A stretch of DNA of 64,000 nt from Tetrahymena thermophila SB210 (GCF_000189635.1 NW_002476463.1:1364001-1428000); one strand, 5' to 3'. Shown: positions 11,733 to 24,183, counted from the first letter of the stretch. The notes: generated by a model from the letters alone, not told the origin. Numbers and translations are program-made.

Positions 11733-13515
11733 ATGGGAAATTTGATAACTTTTTCTTAAAGTAGTATAATGTAAATTCTTTAAATTCTAAATGATGTCTT
11801 ATTTTTAATTTGAAATAAAAGAGATTAAGACTGTAAAGAGCTTAATTTAGAATTCAAGTATGCTCTTTAGCTTAAAATGTTTGAAGTTTATTTTAATATA
11901 TTTTTTATTCAAATTATTTACAAGTTAAAAATTGAGTGATAAATAGCTTTAAAGTTTTTGTCAAAAAATATGCCATCTTCAAAAACTAAATGTACTTAGA
12001 CTTTCTTTTAGGTAAATATTTTTTAAAACAAATAAATAATTATTTAAAAAAATTCAAAAGAAACTTGAGCACTAATAGCTAGTAAAAGATTACTAAGCTA
12101 CTAAAGGAAGTAGCTACTTGCCCTAGTTTGTAATAAATTGAGATAGCTTTTGAGTAAATTCAATAATTCATTCAAATCATTAATTTATATAATTCTGATA
12201 TTAAAATAAAAAAGTGATGAAAGCACAATTTAACAGGAAATCGTTTAAGCATTAAATTAAGGATTAAATCATTGCTAAAATATTAATTTTTTGGAAATTA
12301 ACTTTTATTGTTGTGACTTCTGGTAATTTATAATTTGTTTAAATTCTATATTAAAACAAACTCAACTCTCTTAAGATAAATAATTAAATTTTTTAGGAGA
12401 TATGACAAAGAAAATTCTAGTAATGATTCTAATGTCAAATCATTAAGCGGTCTTTTGTCATCAAATTCTAATAAAATATAATCTATTAGATTCAGGTTAA
12501 ATATTTCATTAAAATTTAATTTAAAACTTATTTTTTAAAAAGTCTTTTTTGGATAAGCAATTCTGGATTATTAATGGTATTAAGTTCACTCAATTAATGT
12601 TCAAATATAAATAATTTACATTTACAAATAGGGTATTTTTGCTTTTATTTTTAATAATTTAATATGTTTTTATAGAAAATCAGTGATATTTGTTGATGGT
12701 ATTCAAAGTGTAAGTCAGTCAATATCAAATCTAGTTAATCTAAAGACTTTGTAATTATAATTGTAAATTTTTAATTCTTTTTTATAATTTTTTATTGAAA
12801 TTATTTGTTGATAAAGACATTTTAAGCTAACTGATGAATATATTAAACATTTATGTGAAGGAATATAGAAGTCTAAGTAACTTTATAAATTCAGTTTTAC
12901 TTTACCGTAAAATCGATTTATTTTGTGCTTTTTTACTTCATTAATATCATTTATTAAATAAATTCATAGAGAAAAAAGTTAGCTAACAGACAATTCAATA
13001 TAATTTATAAGTGAAGCTATAGTCTAACTTCCTAAATTATAATTACTTTCTATTAGTCTGATGTAAATTAAAAAAATATTTTAGACTCCTTTTTAATTAG
13101 CTATATATGATAATTAATATGAAAATAGAGAAAATAATTTTGGGGAATAAAGCATTGGATAAATATTAGGAGAAAGCATTTCAAAATGCTAAAATTTAAC
13201 TTATTTATTTATAAATTTAGCGTATTTATTTTTTTAAATTGATATTTTCAGTTATATTATCCAAATTATTTATTCAAAAGTATAAATAAAATTTCATAGG
13301 ATGATGCTGAAATTCTTTGTCATGAAATATCTAAATCTCCTTAATTGAACTATTTATGCATATATTTCAAGTAAATAATTAAAATATTTATTATGAATTA
13401 AAAAATAAAAATTTTAAGTAAAGACAAAACATCAGAAAGATTCAACAACTAAAAGAAACTACGTCAAATTAGTTTGAAAACAAAAAAATTAATTTATTTA
13501 AGTATAAGTATATGA
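11733..13515 (+). CDS. Leucine-rich-repeat protein, copy 2 (13 exons)
   Basis: Exons: 11733-11770, 11822-11857, 11925-12011, 12061-12153, 12215-12322, 12397-12495, 12543-12632, 12676-12762, 12817-12906, 12970-13062, 13129-13221, 13281-13370, 13419-13515; 366 residues, the same length as copy 1. Every intron lies at the same place and in phase 2. Two small in-frame length changes (exon 4 shorter by one codon, exon 5 longer by one) cancel out. Repeats include LSDKQLQSFCQKICHLQKLN, LLKEVATCPSLQQIEIAF, LLMVLSSLNQCSNINNLHL and ILGESISKCQNLTYLFINL. Differences from copy 1 tend to keep the leucine/isoleucine framework, which suggests that both copies are under selection. Function unknown, as for copy 1. 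Confidence 0.85.
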
Positions 13516-13876
13516 GATTGATAGAGCTCAAGTTGATAACAACAAATTTTTGTAAACAAAGATAATTCTAACAAAATTTAATAATATTTTAAATAAATTT
13601 GAATTTATTTTTATAAATATAAATACGTTAAAAGTTTATATATTTGTTTTTTTTGTGGGCTACTAGTATACACATACACACATATATATAAAATTTAATA
13701 GTTTCAATTCAATTTATTTGTAAAGATTATGTTATTAGTTTATTTATTGATGGAATATTAAATCTTATCCTAAAAAAATAAATTGAAATTTTTGGCTTAT
13801 ATTTTATACTGAATTTTTTATAAACAAATAGATATTTTATAGCTCAAACATTTATTATTAAAAGCAATATATATAA
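13516..13876. other. Flank between LRR copy 2 and the EF-hand gene
   Basis: AT-rich spacer that matches 10350-10689 and includes a short (CA/TA)n run near 13668. It should hold the promoter of the EF-hand gene. No coding frame. Confidence 0.55.
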
Positions 13877-16519
13877 ATGTATAAAAGAGAAACTAGAAAT
13901 AGGTTATGCGAGCTTCTAATTTTATTAGGTTAGGAAGAAAAGTACTTAGAGGATTACAGATAGGTTTTATGCCAAGAGTAAGATTTTGAACCATTCAGTG
14001 CCTTTAAAAGAATAGATAGAAAGAGACAAGGATTCATACTTGCTTCAGATATTTAGGATTTTTTGTCTTCAAATGGAGCATTTTACGAATTAAGAGATTG
14101 CTAAACATATATTTATTAATATGATATAGATTTAGATAATAAGTTATCTTACATGGAGTAAATTGAATTTATATAATCCTACATTTTTTTAACAGAAATT
14201 CAATTTTATAAATATCAATCAAAGGTTTTTGAAATCATTACTTCCGTTTGATAATCCCGAGTTAAGATAAGAAGTTACTTAGAGGCCTTCTTACGAAATC
14301 GAACCAGACGACTTACTTCCATATGATGTTGAAAATGCATTGCTCAAATTTATTGAAAAGTAAAAGAGTTTTCTTTTGTTTTCATTTAATTTAGAAGTGA
14401 AGTTAAGAATATCAAATAAAATGAAATAACTTGAAAAAAAAGCAATCTAAATATAAAAAATAGAAAGTCAAATTGATAAATTTTGTTAAAATTGAGCTAA
14501 GACTTTAGCATGGAAGAACAATCTAAAAATATTCTTTGCTTTGAGATTTCATAAAATAATTAAAACATTCATTTTTTTTATCAATTAAATAAAATTTAAT
14601 AGAATTATTTATGATATTTTATATTTTATTAATAAAGAGATATTTACATAAACAAAAAAATTGAGAATCATAAAATATTGCTCCACAAATGCAGTGGATT
14701 TAGTGCTAAAGATGCATTTAGTAGAATCGATAGAAGCAACGAAGGAGACATTAATTTCACAAATTTATCAGAATATATGACAGATTGTGGGTGTGATCTA
14801 GAAAATTAAGAAGATTTAATCATTAATATTTTGAGGAGATTAGACAGAGATGATGATGGAAGGCTAAACCTTGCAGAATTTATCCTTGGTATTTAACCTT
14901 TACAAATAAACTTAGAAAGACTTAATAGAAGAACTAATGATTAAAGTATTCTTGAGAAACAACTAAATCAAAGTGTAAACAAATTAAATTTAACTTGGAT
15001 AAAAAGAATTTTAAAAAATATTTTTTTTACAAATAAAAGTAAAATTTGATTTTGTTGCTTTTAAAACTGTTTTGTAAGATAATGTTCAATTTAATAAAAA
15101 TAATTATTTTAAATTGAAATTGAACATTCAAAACAATTATTTTATTTTCGATGTCTTTTATAATTTTTTCATAATTAAAATAATATTTTAATTTATTTGT
15201 TAAAAAAAGTTGACAAAATATTAAAAAATAATTTTATTTAAAAAATAGACAGCTTCAGCTTTAAATAGAAGCATAATTAACAAAAGTATTTTAAATAAGA
15301 GTACAAATATACAACAGGCATCTATAAATGCAATTAATAATAGCTAGTTTTATGCAGGAAAAGATGCTTCTTAATTAGATTTAACCTATTCAAGGACGAT
15401 CAATAATTTGATGAATAGTCATACTCTCAATAAAAATCTTATTCTTGAAAAACTTTAGAACAAACATAATTAAACAAACACAAGCTTTAGAAATTTTATA
15501 TAAGAAAATAAAAAAGTTGACTTTAATGTAAGGAAGAACAGGAGCTTTTCGAATATTGATAAAGAAGAATTAACAACTCCTACTCTTGTACTTAAATAAG
15601 ATAAATTCTTCTAAAAGAAAGGAATAACAAAATATATGAATTCTGAGATTTTTAAGCAACTAAAGGAATTGATTTTAATTTTTAGAGAAATAATTAACTT
15701 TGAAAAGGAAATAGAATTATGCAAATAAAATTTAGCATTATGTCCTGATTTTAATCTTTAAGATGCGTACAGGGTCTTCGATTCTTAAAATAAAGGACTT
15801 GTTACTCAGTCTGAATTTCAAGAAACTTTATCTTCTTTGAACATCTTCTACAATATAGAAGATATTTTTCTCTTTTACAGGAAATTCGATAAAGATCACG
15901 ATGGTCGTTTAAGGTAACAAACAATTTTTATTATCATCAAGCTAAAAAAACTAACTAATTTATTTAAAAAAAAGGTTCTCAGATTTCATCGATGCCTTTT
16001 TACCAAAACAAAAGGAGTATGCTAAAATGATAAATTGTAGACAGCCAATAAACAAATAAAACTTACTTGAATATCATAAAGTAATTTTTTTAAAAATTTT
16101 GATTAAATTTACAAAAATATTTTTAAAAAAACAATAGGTATTTTAAAAAGAAACTAGATTGAATTTCGAAAAGTTACTAGATACTCATCTTTAATATGGA
16201 TTTACAGTTGAAAGGATGCTTTAAAATTTGCATGGAGCATATGAAAACTTTGAATTGCTAAGACTTTTTGAGTTGATTGATTCCGACGATGATGGATACA
16301 TCTTGTTTAATGATGTAATTAAATATAAATTTTATAAAATTATACTTTTTAATTTGTTAATCTATAATTTTTTAGCTGAGGAAATCTATAGAATTACAAG
16401 GGTTCTCTGTTAGTGAAAAAGAGTTGGGATACCTATCAGACAGATTCTGCAATCTTTAAGAAGGGAGAATTCCATTTTAAGTATTTATATAAGAGTTAAC
16501 ACCCTAGCTTTAATTCTGA
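13877..16519 (+). CDS. Multi-EF-hand calcium-binding protein
   Basis: Exons: 13877-14157, 14225-14359, 14638-14974, 15249-15913, 15975-16080, 16138-16314, 16376-16519; 614 residues. EF-hand loops occur in pairs. The first pair (about 41-100) has a weak loop (RIDRKRQGFILASDI) and YDIDLDNKLSYMEF. The second (about 164-225) has RIDRSNEGDINFTNL and RLDRDDDGRLNLAEF. The third (about 427-480) has VFDSQNKGLVTQSEF and KFDKDHDGRLRFSDF. A further loop, LIDSDDDGYILFND, lies at about 555-568 with a degenerate partner after it. DxDxDG-type residues are intact in at least three loops, so calcium binding is likely. A Ser/Asn-rich linker (about 250-400) separates the second and third pairs. There is no signal peptide. 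It resembles the large family of ciliate EF-hand proteins of cytoskeleton and cortex, but that role is inferred. Intron 2 (278 nt) is the least certain join. Confidence 0.82.
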
Positions 16520-16776
16520 AAATTTCAATTTGTTGGCTGATAAAAAACTTTAACATAATTTAGTTTATTCAACCAACAAAACTTAAATAAATAAAAAAAT
16601 TAATAACATACTAACTTTATCATTTACTATAAAAAAGAAAGACATTTATAGGGTATTTAAAAATATCCAATCAAAAAAATAAATAAATAACTGTATATAT
16701 TTATAGAATTATATATTAGAGTCATTTTTTAATTCATTAATTAACATATGTACTTGTTTTTAAAATATTTGCCTTT

Positions 16777-17573
16777 TCATTACATTTAAGCAGAGAATAA
16801 AGATATATTTGGTTTAGCTACTTTTCTTTTTTCTTTTTATCCAGTTTATACACAAATCATTTCTTCCCAACTGAAAGGAATCATTAGCTATTCTATTAAA
16901 TTTAAATAAAAATTAATTAAAATATTTGAATTCTTTTATTACTAGATTCAGTATGCTTAGCAAAAACTACTCCTAATTCATCTTCGGTCACAGACAAATA
17001 TAATTTTTATGAATCGCCATATGATATCTTTAATTAATTTAGAAAAATGAGGTTCAAATTATTTAATTTAAATAATTACAAATCTAGCTTTAATGATATC
17101 TCCTGGAATAAATTATTCCTCCATTTTTAAAATATCTAAATTAGTTTATCTAACATCTTATTTTCTAATTATTCCTTATAAATTATAGTTAATCACAGCA
17201 TCTTCTACCATCATTATTTTGACTTCAACTTTATTGTCTCTAATTCTTAACACCTAATAAGTATGCAAAATAACTTATATTTTCATAATACTTTCAATTT
17301 AAAGATTTACCTTAGCTGTCACTATTGAGCCAACTTGTAAATTTGCTACTTTGTTGCCTAAAGGAACTATACTTACTATATTGTCTTTATCAATTTAGCA
17401 TTTTCCGCAAATAGAAGCAAATATTTTGCCATTCAATTCATAGCATCCTTATCCTGCTGAATATCTAACATTCCCTTGAGGTAAATCTATTTTTTATTTA
17501 ATAGCCTCTTTAAATAAAATTCTTATATCACTAATTTATTACTTAAACTTTAACCAGGTAGATAAACGTTCAT
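16777..17573 (-). CDS. CSL4: RNA exosome subunit CSL4
   Basis: Exons (reading order): 17573-17549, 17507-17311, 17253-17080, 17027-16943, 16892-16777; 198 residues, close to the usual ~195 for the family. CSL4 (EXOSC1) is an S1-domain cap protein of the nuclear and cytoplasmic exosome that degrades and processes RNA 3' to 5'. Seen here: an N-terminal region with a PG motif (MNVYLPGQ, then GQGCYELNGKIFASICGKC), VGSIVTAKVLRIRDNKVEV opening the S1 fold, GIIRKQDVR, the diagnostic FIPGDIIKARFISYGD and LYLSVTEDELGVVFAKH, and a C-terminal SWEEMICVQTGQKEKRKVAK like the human SWCEMQCPKT end. Four short introns all join in phase. Its 3' end lies 257 bp from the 3' end of the EF-hand gene. I am confident of the family because N-terminal, S1 and C-terminal landmarks occur in order. 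Confidence 0.88.
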
Positions 17574-18720
17574 TTTACTAAATAAATTCTTTGCAAAATT
17601 TCCTTTTAAATTATAATATCTAGTTTTTAATCAAAAATTATTAAATTAGGCTAAAATCTTTTGCTTTAGGTTCCTATATAATTAAATAAGATCCAATAAA
17701 TTATTATGAGAATAATTAAAAAATTCTTAGTTAAAATTCAACAGTTGAAGATTTAATAATTGACAAAAATGATTTTATTTGTATTTAAAAGTAATTTTTA
17801 AAAATAGTGAAATTCATAGTGAATTTAATTTTTAAACAAATGTTAATTTAAATAAGTTTAATTTACTTCTTCTCTTAAAATATAATTAAAATAATAAAAC
17901 CATAGCTTTAAATTATATTGTTGGTAAGGAAAAGCAATTCCTTGATTTATTATAAAATCAATAAATAATTTTATTTAAATTTTTGTCATAAAAATCTTAT
18001 TTTTTAGTTTTTTTTTGTTTGAATATGTATTTCTAATTTTATTATTTTATTAAATATTTTTTATAATGTAAAACCTTGAATAAGAAGCTTAAATATGGAT
18101 CAGGTATACTACAAAATCTAAATTTTTATTATTAATTATTTGATAGTGATTAAATGAAATTATCTTTTTTAAGATTGTAGTCTTATGGTATTTATTTTAA
18201 TTTTTTTTATTTTGTTTAAATCTTAACCATAATTTTAAATTGAGGTCTTTATTTTAAATTAAAATATTTATTTTTTTATTTTATAAAATAATTAAAATAT
18301 ATTTTAAAATGATGAACTTACTTAGTTTAATAGGAAGTATTGATTTTTAAACAAAAGTAAATAAAAAAATTAAATTTATAAATGAATTTGTTATTTTAAC
18401 TGATAAATAAATAAACTTAGATTTTTCAAAATAAAAAGATAGAAAAATTAAAAAAAGAAGCAAATCTAAAAAACTTAGCTCTAATTTTAAGATAGAAAAA
18501 GTATTAAATTCATGAAAGTTTTGCAGTAGAAATAAAGATTAGCAAGCCAGATGAATTCTTAGCTTGCAAAAATTAAAACTCAGTAATAGAATAAGTTTTT
18601 TGTGTGTGTTTAAGATTAAGAGTTAGTTACCAAAAAATAAAAAATCTAAAATCTAAGTATTTAATTTATTATTTTTCTTATTTTTATTTGCAATTTTACA
18701 CAAACAAATTAGTATTTCAA
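17574..18720. other. Divergent intergenic region, 1.15 kb
   Basis: This lies between the divergent CSL4 and PH-domain genes. Very AT-rich with poly-T and poly-A runs; slightly less AT-rich near 18480-18560 but without a supportable frame. It presumably contains both promoters. Confidence 0.5.
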
Positions 18721-20618
18721 ATGCATAAAAACTAAAGTATACAAGAAGATAAAGAATAATAATTTGCAAAACCCTTGGATAATCAATATGCACGTTTCGA
18801 TATTAATAGCCTCAAAAATGATAGGGGATATAATAATTAAGAAGAATATGAATATAACTACTAGAGAGATTATAATTTGAGCTCTGTTTAGGTTTCTTAA
18901 AAATCAGAAAGTAAAAATTAACAAATATAGAGCCCAAATTAGTAAAATGGGTATAGACAAAATGAAGTTTAAATTGCAGAAATAAGCTTTGATGAGAACG
19001 ATGCACTTTAAATATAAAAAGAAACTCCTTTATTTTAGGGATAGGCTAATTATCCTATTTAAAAAGATGAAGCAAATTCTTACTTCAAAAATTATATTGC
19101 CTATTTGAAGCATAAAAATAATGCTTCTGTTAGTTAAGAAAGTGCAGAATAAAGAATGCAAAATCCAATTTAAAGCAAATAAAATGGAAATGATTAAAAT
19201 ATGTAATCAGTAAACTTGTCTCCAATTTCAAAGATTTCTCATTAAAAAAGTTAAAGCTTGAATCAATCTTAAGATCAGTAAGAATAGGAAGAAGATAACA
19301 GGAGTGAAATATCGTAGATATAAAAGTATATTTTGAAAAAAAAAGAGGAACACTTAAATAAGTAAATTGAAATTAAAAATATGAATTATGTAGATGCTAA
19401 CAACTCGTAAGACCTTATAACTTAAGATAATTTAGATTATGCTGAATTAATTATAAAGAAAAAACCCAAACTAATTCAAAATACTTCAAATGAAAATAAT
19501 CCTTAAATCAAAAAAGCTCTTATCACTTAATTCTAAGAAGAAAATTAAAAAGAAAGTTTAAAAGCACAGCCTTCGGAGGATGAAGAAGTAATAGAAGGTT
19601 ATAAATAAAATCAATCAACTGAAGGTGAAGGTGAGTTATTTGTAAGCAACGAAGAAGCATTATAGAGTAATTTATAAATGTTTATAATACTTTATTTCAA
19701 TTTAATTTGTAAATATCAAAAGAAGCTGAGGAGTAAAAATTATCAACGTACATATCGCGTCAAGTCATAAGACTCTCTCTTTAAAATTAAAGTAAATGAA
19801 TTTAAATTTCAAAAAAAAATTCTTAATTAAATTAAAAATTTTACATAATAAATAAAACTAAAATTATATTCGTTTTTTTAATTTTATAAAAAGAAAAAAT
19901 ATTATTCTAAGGCGAATTATAAAAATATAAACCTGGCTTGAATTATAATTTTATTTCAAGATATATAACTTTAAATTTAGAGAGCATAAAATATTATAAA
20001 GATAGAGTGCATTCTAAGTGCTATGAAGATAAACCTTTGTAAATAATACCTATTGCTAGCATTTAGTCTGTTTCTAAAGTGCAATTCTAAGTTCCTCTCC
20101 TCCCAAAAGAAAAATAAAGATAAAAAAATAATTTACAGAAACTTTATCCAGATAATTTAAGTAAAAATGTGGTAGTTTATTATTTTGAAATAATTTTAGA
20201 TAACAACGAAAACAAGGCTGAAAACGACAGCTAAATTGGAAACGTAAATAAATATTTTAGCTATGGTTTTAAAAAATTAACTTTTTAACTATTTAATTAG
20301 AAAATTCAATATAACCATTTAATGCCTTAAGACAAATTAGATTCTTATAGAAATGGAGGACTAAATAAAAAAATTAAGGGTAAATTACTAAAAATTGTAT
20401 TGAATATATAATGTTCTATTAAAATTTTAGATTTAACAACTTGGTCAGGAAGAAGTCATGAATGGTATGAGTCAGAACAAAGGCTTTTGTTTTGTACTTA
20501 AGATAAATCAGTTCTAGAAACATGGGTAGCTGTTTTGAATTGGATTATTTCTCTTAAAAAGGAATAGAATATATCGTCTTACTCTCTTTTATACTCCACA
20601 GAACGAATTGAAAACTGA
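18721..20618 (+). CDS. PH-domain protein with long Gln-rich N-terminus
   Basis: Exons: 18721-19666, 19723-19791, 19894-20618; 579 residues. The first ~340 residues are hydrophilic and rich in Gln, Glu, Ser and Asn, probably disordered, with possible phosphorylation sites. The C-terminal ~240 residues look like a pleckstrin-homology domain: ILFQGELQKYKPGLNYNFI and RYITLNLESIKYYKD match the first strands, and ETWVAVLNWIISL is the closing helix with its conserved Trp. A long insert (about 400-480) separates the strands, including LSKNVVVYYFEIILDN. PH domains bind phosphoinositides or proteins, so membrane recruitment is plausible. The basic residues that would set lipid preference cannot be assigned safely. 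No other domain is recognised. Confidence 0.78.
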
Positions 20619-21190
20619 GGCATTACTCTAAAATAAAACTGAAATATTCTTTCTAATTAAATAGAATTAATTTTTTAAATTAAGCTTAATAAATTCTTCA
20701 AAAATTTTCCAATCTAAACAAAATAATTAAAAATAATATTTTAAAAAAAACAATACATCATTTTAATATAAATAAAAATCAATCTTATTAATAAAATATA
20801 TAATTAGTTATTCAACTTATTTATGAATGTATATATCTATCAATACTTTATAAAACCTAATACAAAATATTCATAAATTTAATTAAGTTAATTAAGCAAT
20901 TTTTATTCTTAAAATACCAATTTATGGTAATATGTTCTCAATATATTTAATAGAAAATAATTCATTTTTTTTTAAATAATTTATTAAAAAATTTCTAAAA
21001 TTTCTAAAATAAAGAATTAATCATTTTTATTAAAAATTTTTTATTTTTGTTATATGCTGTATGTTTTATTTAATATATATTAGATTCAATTTATCATCAT
21101 TTTTGAAGGAAATAAAAATATTTATAGAATATTAATTTGTGAGAATTAATTATTAATTATAAATAAAATGACACTACCGTATTAACTAAA
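20619..21190. other. Convergent intergenic spacer, 0.57 kb
   Basis: AT-rich spacer between the 3' ends of two convergent genes. No coding frame, RNA gene or repeat array seen. Confidence 0.5.
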
Positions 21191-23491
21191 TCAATTTTAT
21201 TGCATATTCTAAACTCTTTCTTTTATTTCATCAAAATATTTACTTAAATTACTCTATTCTAACTAAACATGAGGCTCAATAATTTTTTAGAATTCAGGAC
21301 TAAACTTATTATAGTTTTAATTATTATATTCTTGTAGCTCTTCTAAGAGTGTTTGAGTATAACACTCTGACCCATCATCAAAGTTTTTATTATAGTTATT
21401 TAGACTAAGGCATAAAGAAACTATTTCTTAGTATTTTTGTTAAGAATATGTTTTATGAGAGTCAGATATTATTCTGAAAAATACATCCTATAGAAAATCT
21501 ATTTCTTTTAAGTGAATATCAGCCTCTTATGATTACTTTATCAGTTTGATTGTCAGTAATACAGTTTCTTCATTTATGTTTTTGAGTTAAAAGTTCATTA
21601 AATCATTAAGTTTTATTTGCAATAATTTCAAATTTTTATCTTTGTTTTCAATTTCATTTATAAACTTCATAAAAAGTATCAAAAAATTTGATTTTAGCAT
21701 GAAGCATCCTTAAAATACCTTAGTTTCTCCATATTAATCTATGATTCTCTTTACAACTTCAATTACTTATTCAGGATGTATTTATGAATGATCAAGCAAG
21801 AAATTTATAAAGTAACTTTAATTCTATTGGTTTATCCTTTGAATATTATCTGTTACTTGAGCTAAGAAGTTCTCACAATTCTTGAACTGATCAGAAAATA
21901 GCTCAGAAATTATCTTAAGTAAAGGAATTATTACTTGTTATTAATTTACTAATTCAATGTTTTAAAATGATCCATTTATCATTTTCAATAAATCAGATTT
22001 AAATATTTCTAAAAATAATTTGAATTATTTGTTACTTAAAAATTAACTTAACTTATCCTCGCTCTTAGCCTTTTTTTCTTATTCCTAATTTAAATCATAC
22101 ATTTTTTTGTTGTTTAAAACATTATCTACAATTTAAATTAAGCTACACTTCATAATTCTATCGAATTTCTAATTGTGAAGAGTGTAATAGTTGAAAATAA
22201 CTTAAGTTAGGAAAATAACATCTTTATTTGTTTATATAACGTTCTTATCAATCAATGATATTAGTTAAACAAGTTGCTTATACAGGGAGTGTAATTAATT
22301 GTATTCTTATGAATAATCTAACTTGACGATGTGTATATAAATTTATGAAATCTCATTTATTATTTCAGATAAAAATATTTCTATCAAAGGAGAGTTTTTG
22401 AATTACACACTTTATAGCATTGAAATTGCCATCTCAAGCTTTTATGCTGGCACTAAATTAATTTCTTTTCTAAATTTAGGTTCTTTTTAAGTAGCATTAA
22501 GTAAAAATATCCTTGTTAATGCAGTTTTTGCTAACTAGAATAGTGGCTAATTGAAATCATAAATTCCTAATTTACGGATGAGATATTCTCTTCTATAGTA
22601 TTTAGTCTTAGAGAGCAAGTTAAAGTAGACTAGCTCTAAAAAACGAGAGACTTGTTAAGGCTCATCCTTCATATGCAAAATAAAAAAATTTGAAAGAAAA
22701 TATAGCTAATTATTGTCTAAGCTTTTAAACTTATTGCAAAAAAAAGCATCATAATTCTAATAATTTATCTTAAATTTATAATTAGTAGCCAGAGATATTT
22801 TTTATGCAAAGTAGAGAATGGAAGGTAAAAATTCTGATTATTTTAATTCTTCTATTTCTTCATAATCTTTCAATTTTTATTAAAGATAGTTAAAACCAAT
22901 TTTTTGTTATTAAACACTAATATCTTCTTTGTTAGACTCTACAATAATTAATATTGCTTTCAAGATGTTACTAAAATCGTCATTGTTAATACTATAAACT
23001 CTCGTTTTTAATTATTATATTATGAATTATAATATCTTTTCATATATTATGTCCTACTATTCCTGATATTCAGATCTTAGAATTATTTTTTGAAGCAGTA
23101 ACGATAAAGGAACAAAATTTTTATAATCAATTATAATTTTGTTATTTTGTAAATCTTTAGCCAATTCTACCATATTTATTTCATGATATAAATCAAAATC
23201 TACTATAAACTGAAATGCAATATAATCCTCATGTATTTTAAATTGCTTAGTAAGTATTTGAGAAGCCTAATCTTTTACTTTTAAGAAGTGCTAATCTTAA
23301 ATATTTGCTTTTCTCGATTATTCTTACAAAAGTAATGAGTAGAAATAATATTAAGAATTTATGTTTTTATATTATTTTAAATTTTCTTCATCAAAATCCT
23401 ATTCAATTTCTATTTTATTTTCTAAACTGACTTCTCTTGAATATATTTTAACTTTCTATAACGCTTTATTCCTAAATAATCCTCTTAACAT
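21191..23491 (-). CDS. Unknown 766-aa helical protein, probably mitochondrial
   Basis: A single exon of 766 residues from ATG at 23489-23491 to TGA at 21191-21193. The N-terminus MLRGLFRNKALQKVKIYSRE is basic, lacks acidic residues until position 20 and could form an amphipathic helix, which is typical of a mitochondrial presequence. The rest is rich in Leu, Ile, Gln, Asn, Lys and Glu with short predicted helices and no membrane segment. Examples are FIVDFDLYHEINMVELAK, FLSNFFILHMKDEPQQVSRF and YYRREYLIRKLGIYDF. This look recalls helical-repeat organelle RNA-binding proteins (RAP or FASTK-like), but I see no diagnostic motif and do not assign it. Long length, even composition and absence of TGA support coding. 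Confidence 0.72.
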
Positions 23492-24183
23492 TTTACTTTT
23501 ATGAATTTACAAAATCTTAATTTGTTTAATGTTGAATAAGAATTAATTAATTTTATTTTTAATGAATATTTTGAAAATAAATCTTTATTTTATTAATTTT
23601 AAATCATCAAATGTAAAAATAATAATTAATATAAATAAAAAGTTGTTATTTTTATAAAAAACAAGATTTAAATATTTTATTTTTATTAATTTTTGGTAAA
23701 ACTTTTAAAAATAAATTTATTATTAATGATTAAATCTTTTATTAAACAATTTACAATAACTTAAATATATTTTAGCATATTATAATATTCTTTAACATTA
23801 TATAAGTATGTATTAGAAACATAATCTCTTTTTGTTTATTTTTTATCTTCATCAAAAAAATTTTATATTTATTTTTGTTTTATTAAAAATGAAAGATTTA
23901 ATGTATTTAAATAATTTAATTTATAAATAAGTAAGGCATTTTATTTTTTTATTGAAGTTTTTTATCCTATTTCAAGATCTTTTCATAAGAAGTTAGCTAT
24001 TGTCAAAGTGAATGACATTTATTATTAAAAACAGAAAACAATAACAGTAAACTTTATATGATTCATTGTGAAATGTGAAATGTGATATGAAGTATTTTTA
24101 AAAGGAATTATCGATGCAGAAATAAAGAATAATTTTGACATTTATTAATTACTTACTGATTTAATTTATTAGAAAAGAATTAA
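23492..24183. other. Intergenic spacer, 0.7 kb
   Basis: This lies between two genes on the minus strand and holds the promoter of the downstream gene (21191-23491) and the 3' UTR of VPS33. A small direct repeat GTGAAATGTGAAATGTGATA is visible near 24070. Otherwise AT-rich without a gene. Confidence 0.5.

Noticed and set aside
14360-14637. Possible extra exon inside EF-hand intron 2 (KMKQLEKKAIQIQKIESQID)
   Set aside because: It is open only briefly before TGA and would need a weak donor; the direct join gives the usual helix leading into the next EF-hand pair. Not excluded fully.
18812-19006. Minus-strand open stretch rich in Phe, Tyr, Ser and His
   Set aside because: It is opposite the first exon of the PH-domain gene, whose frame is open for 946 bases.
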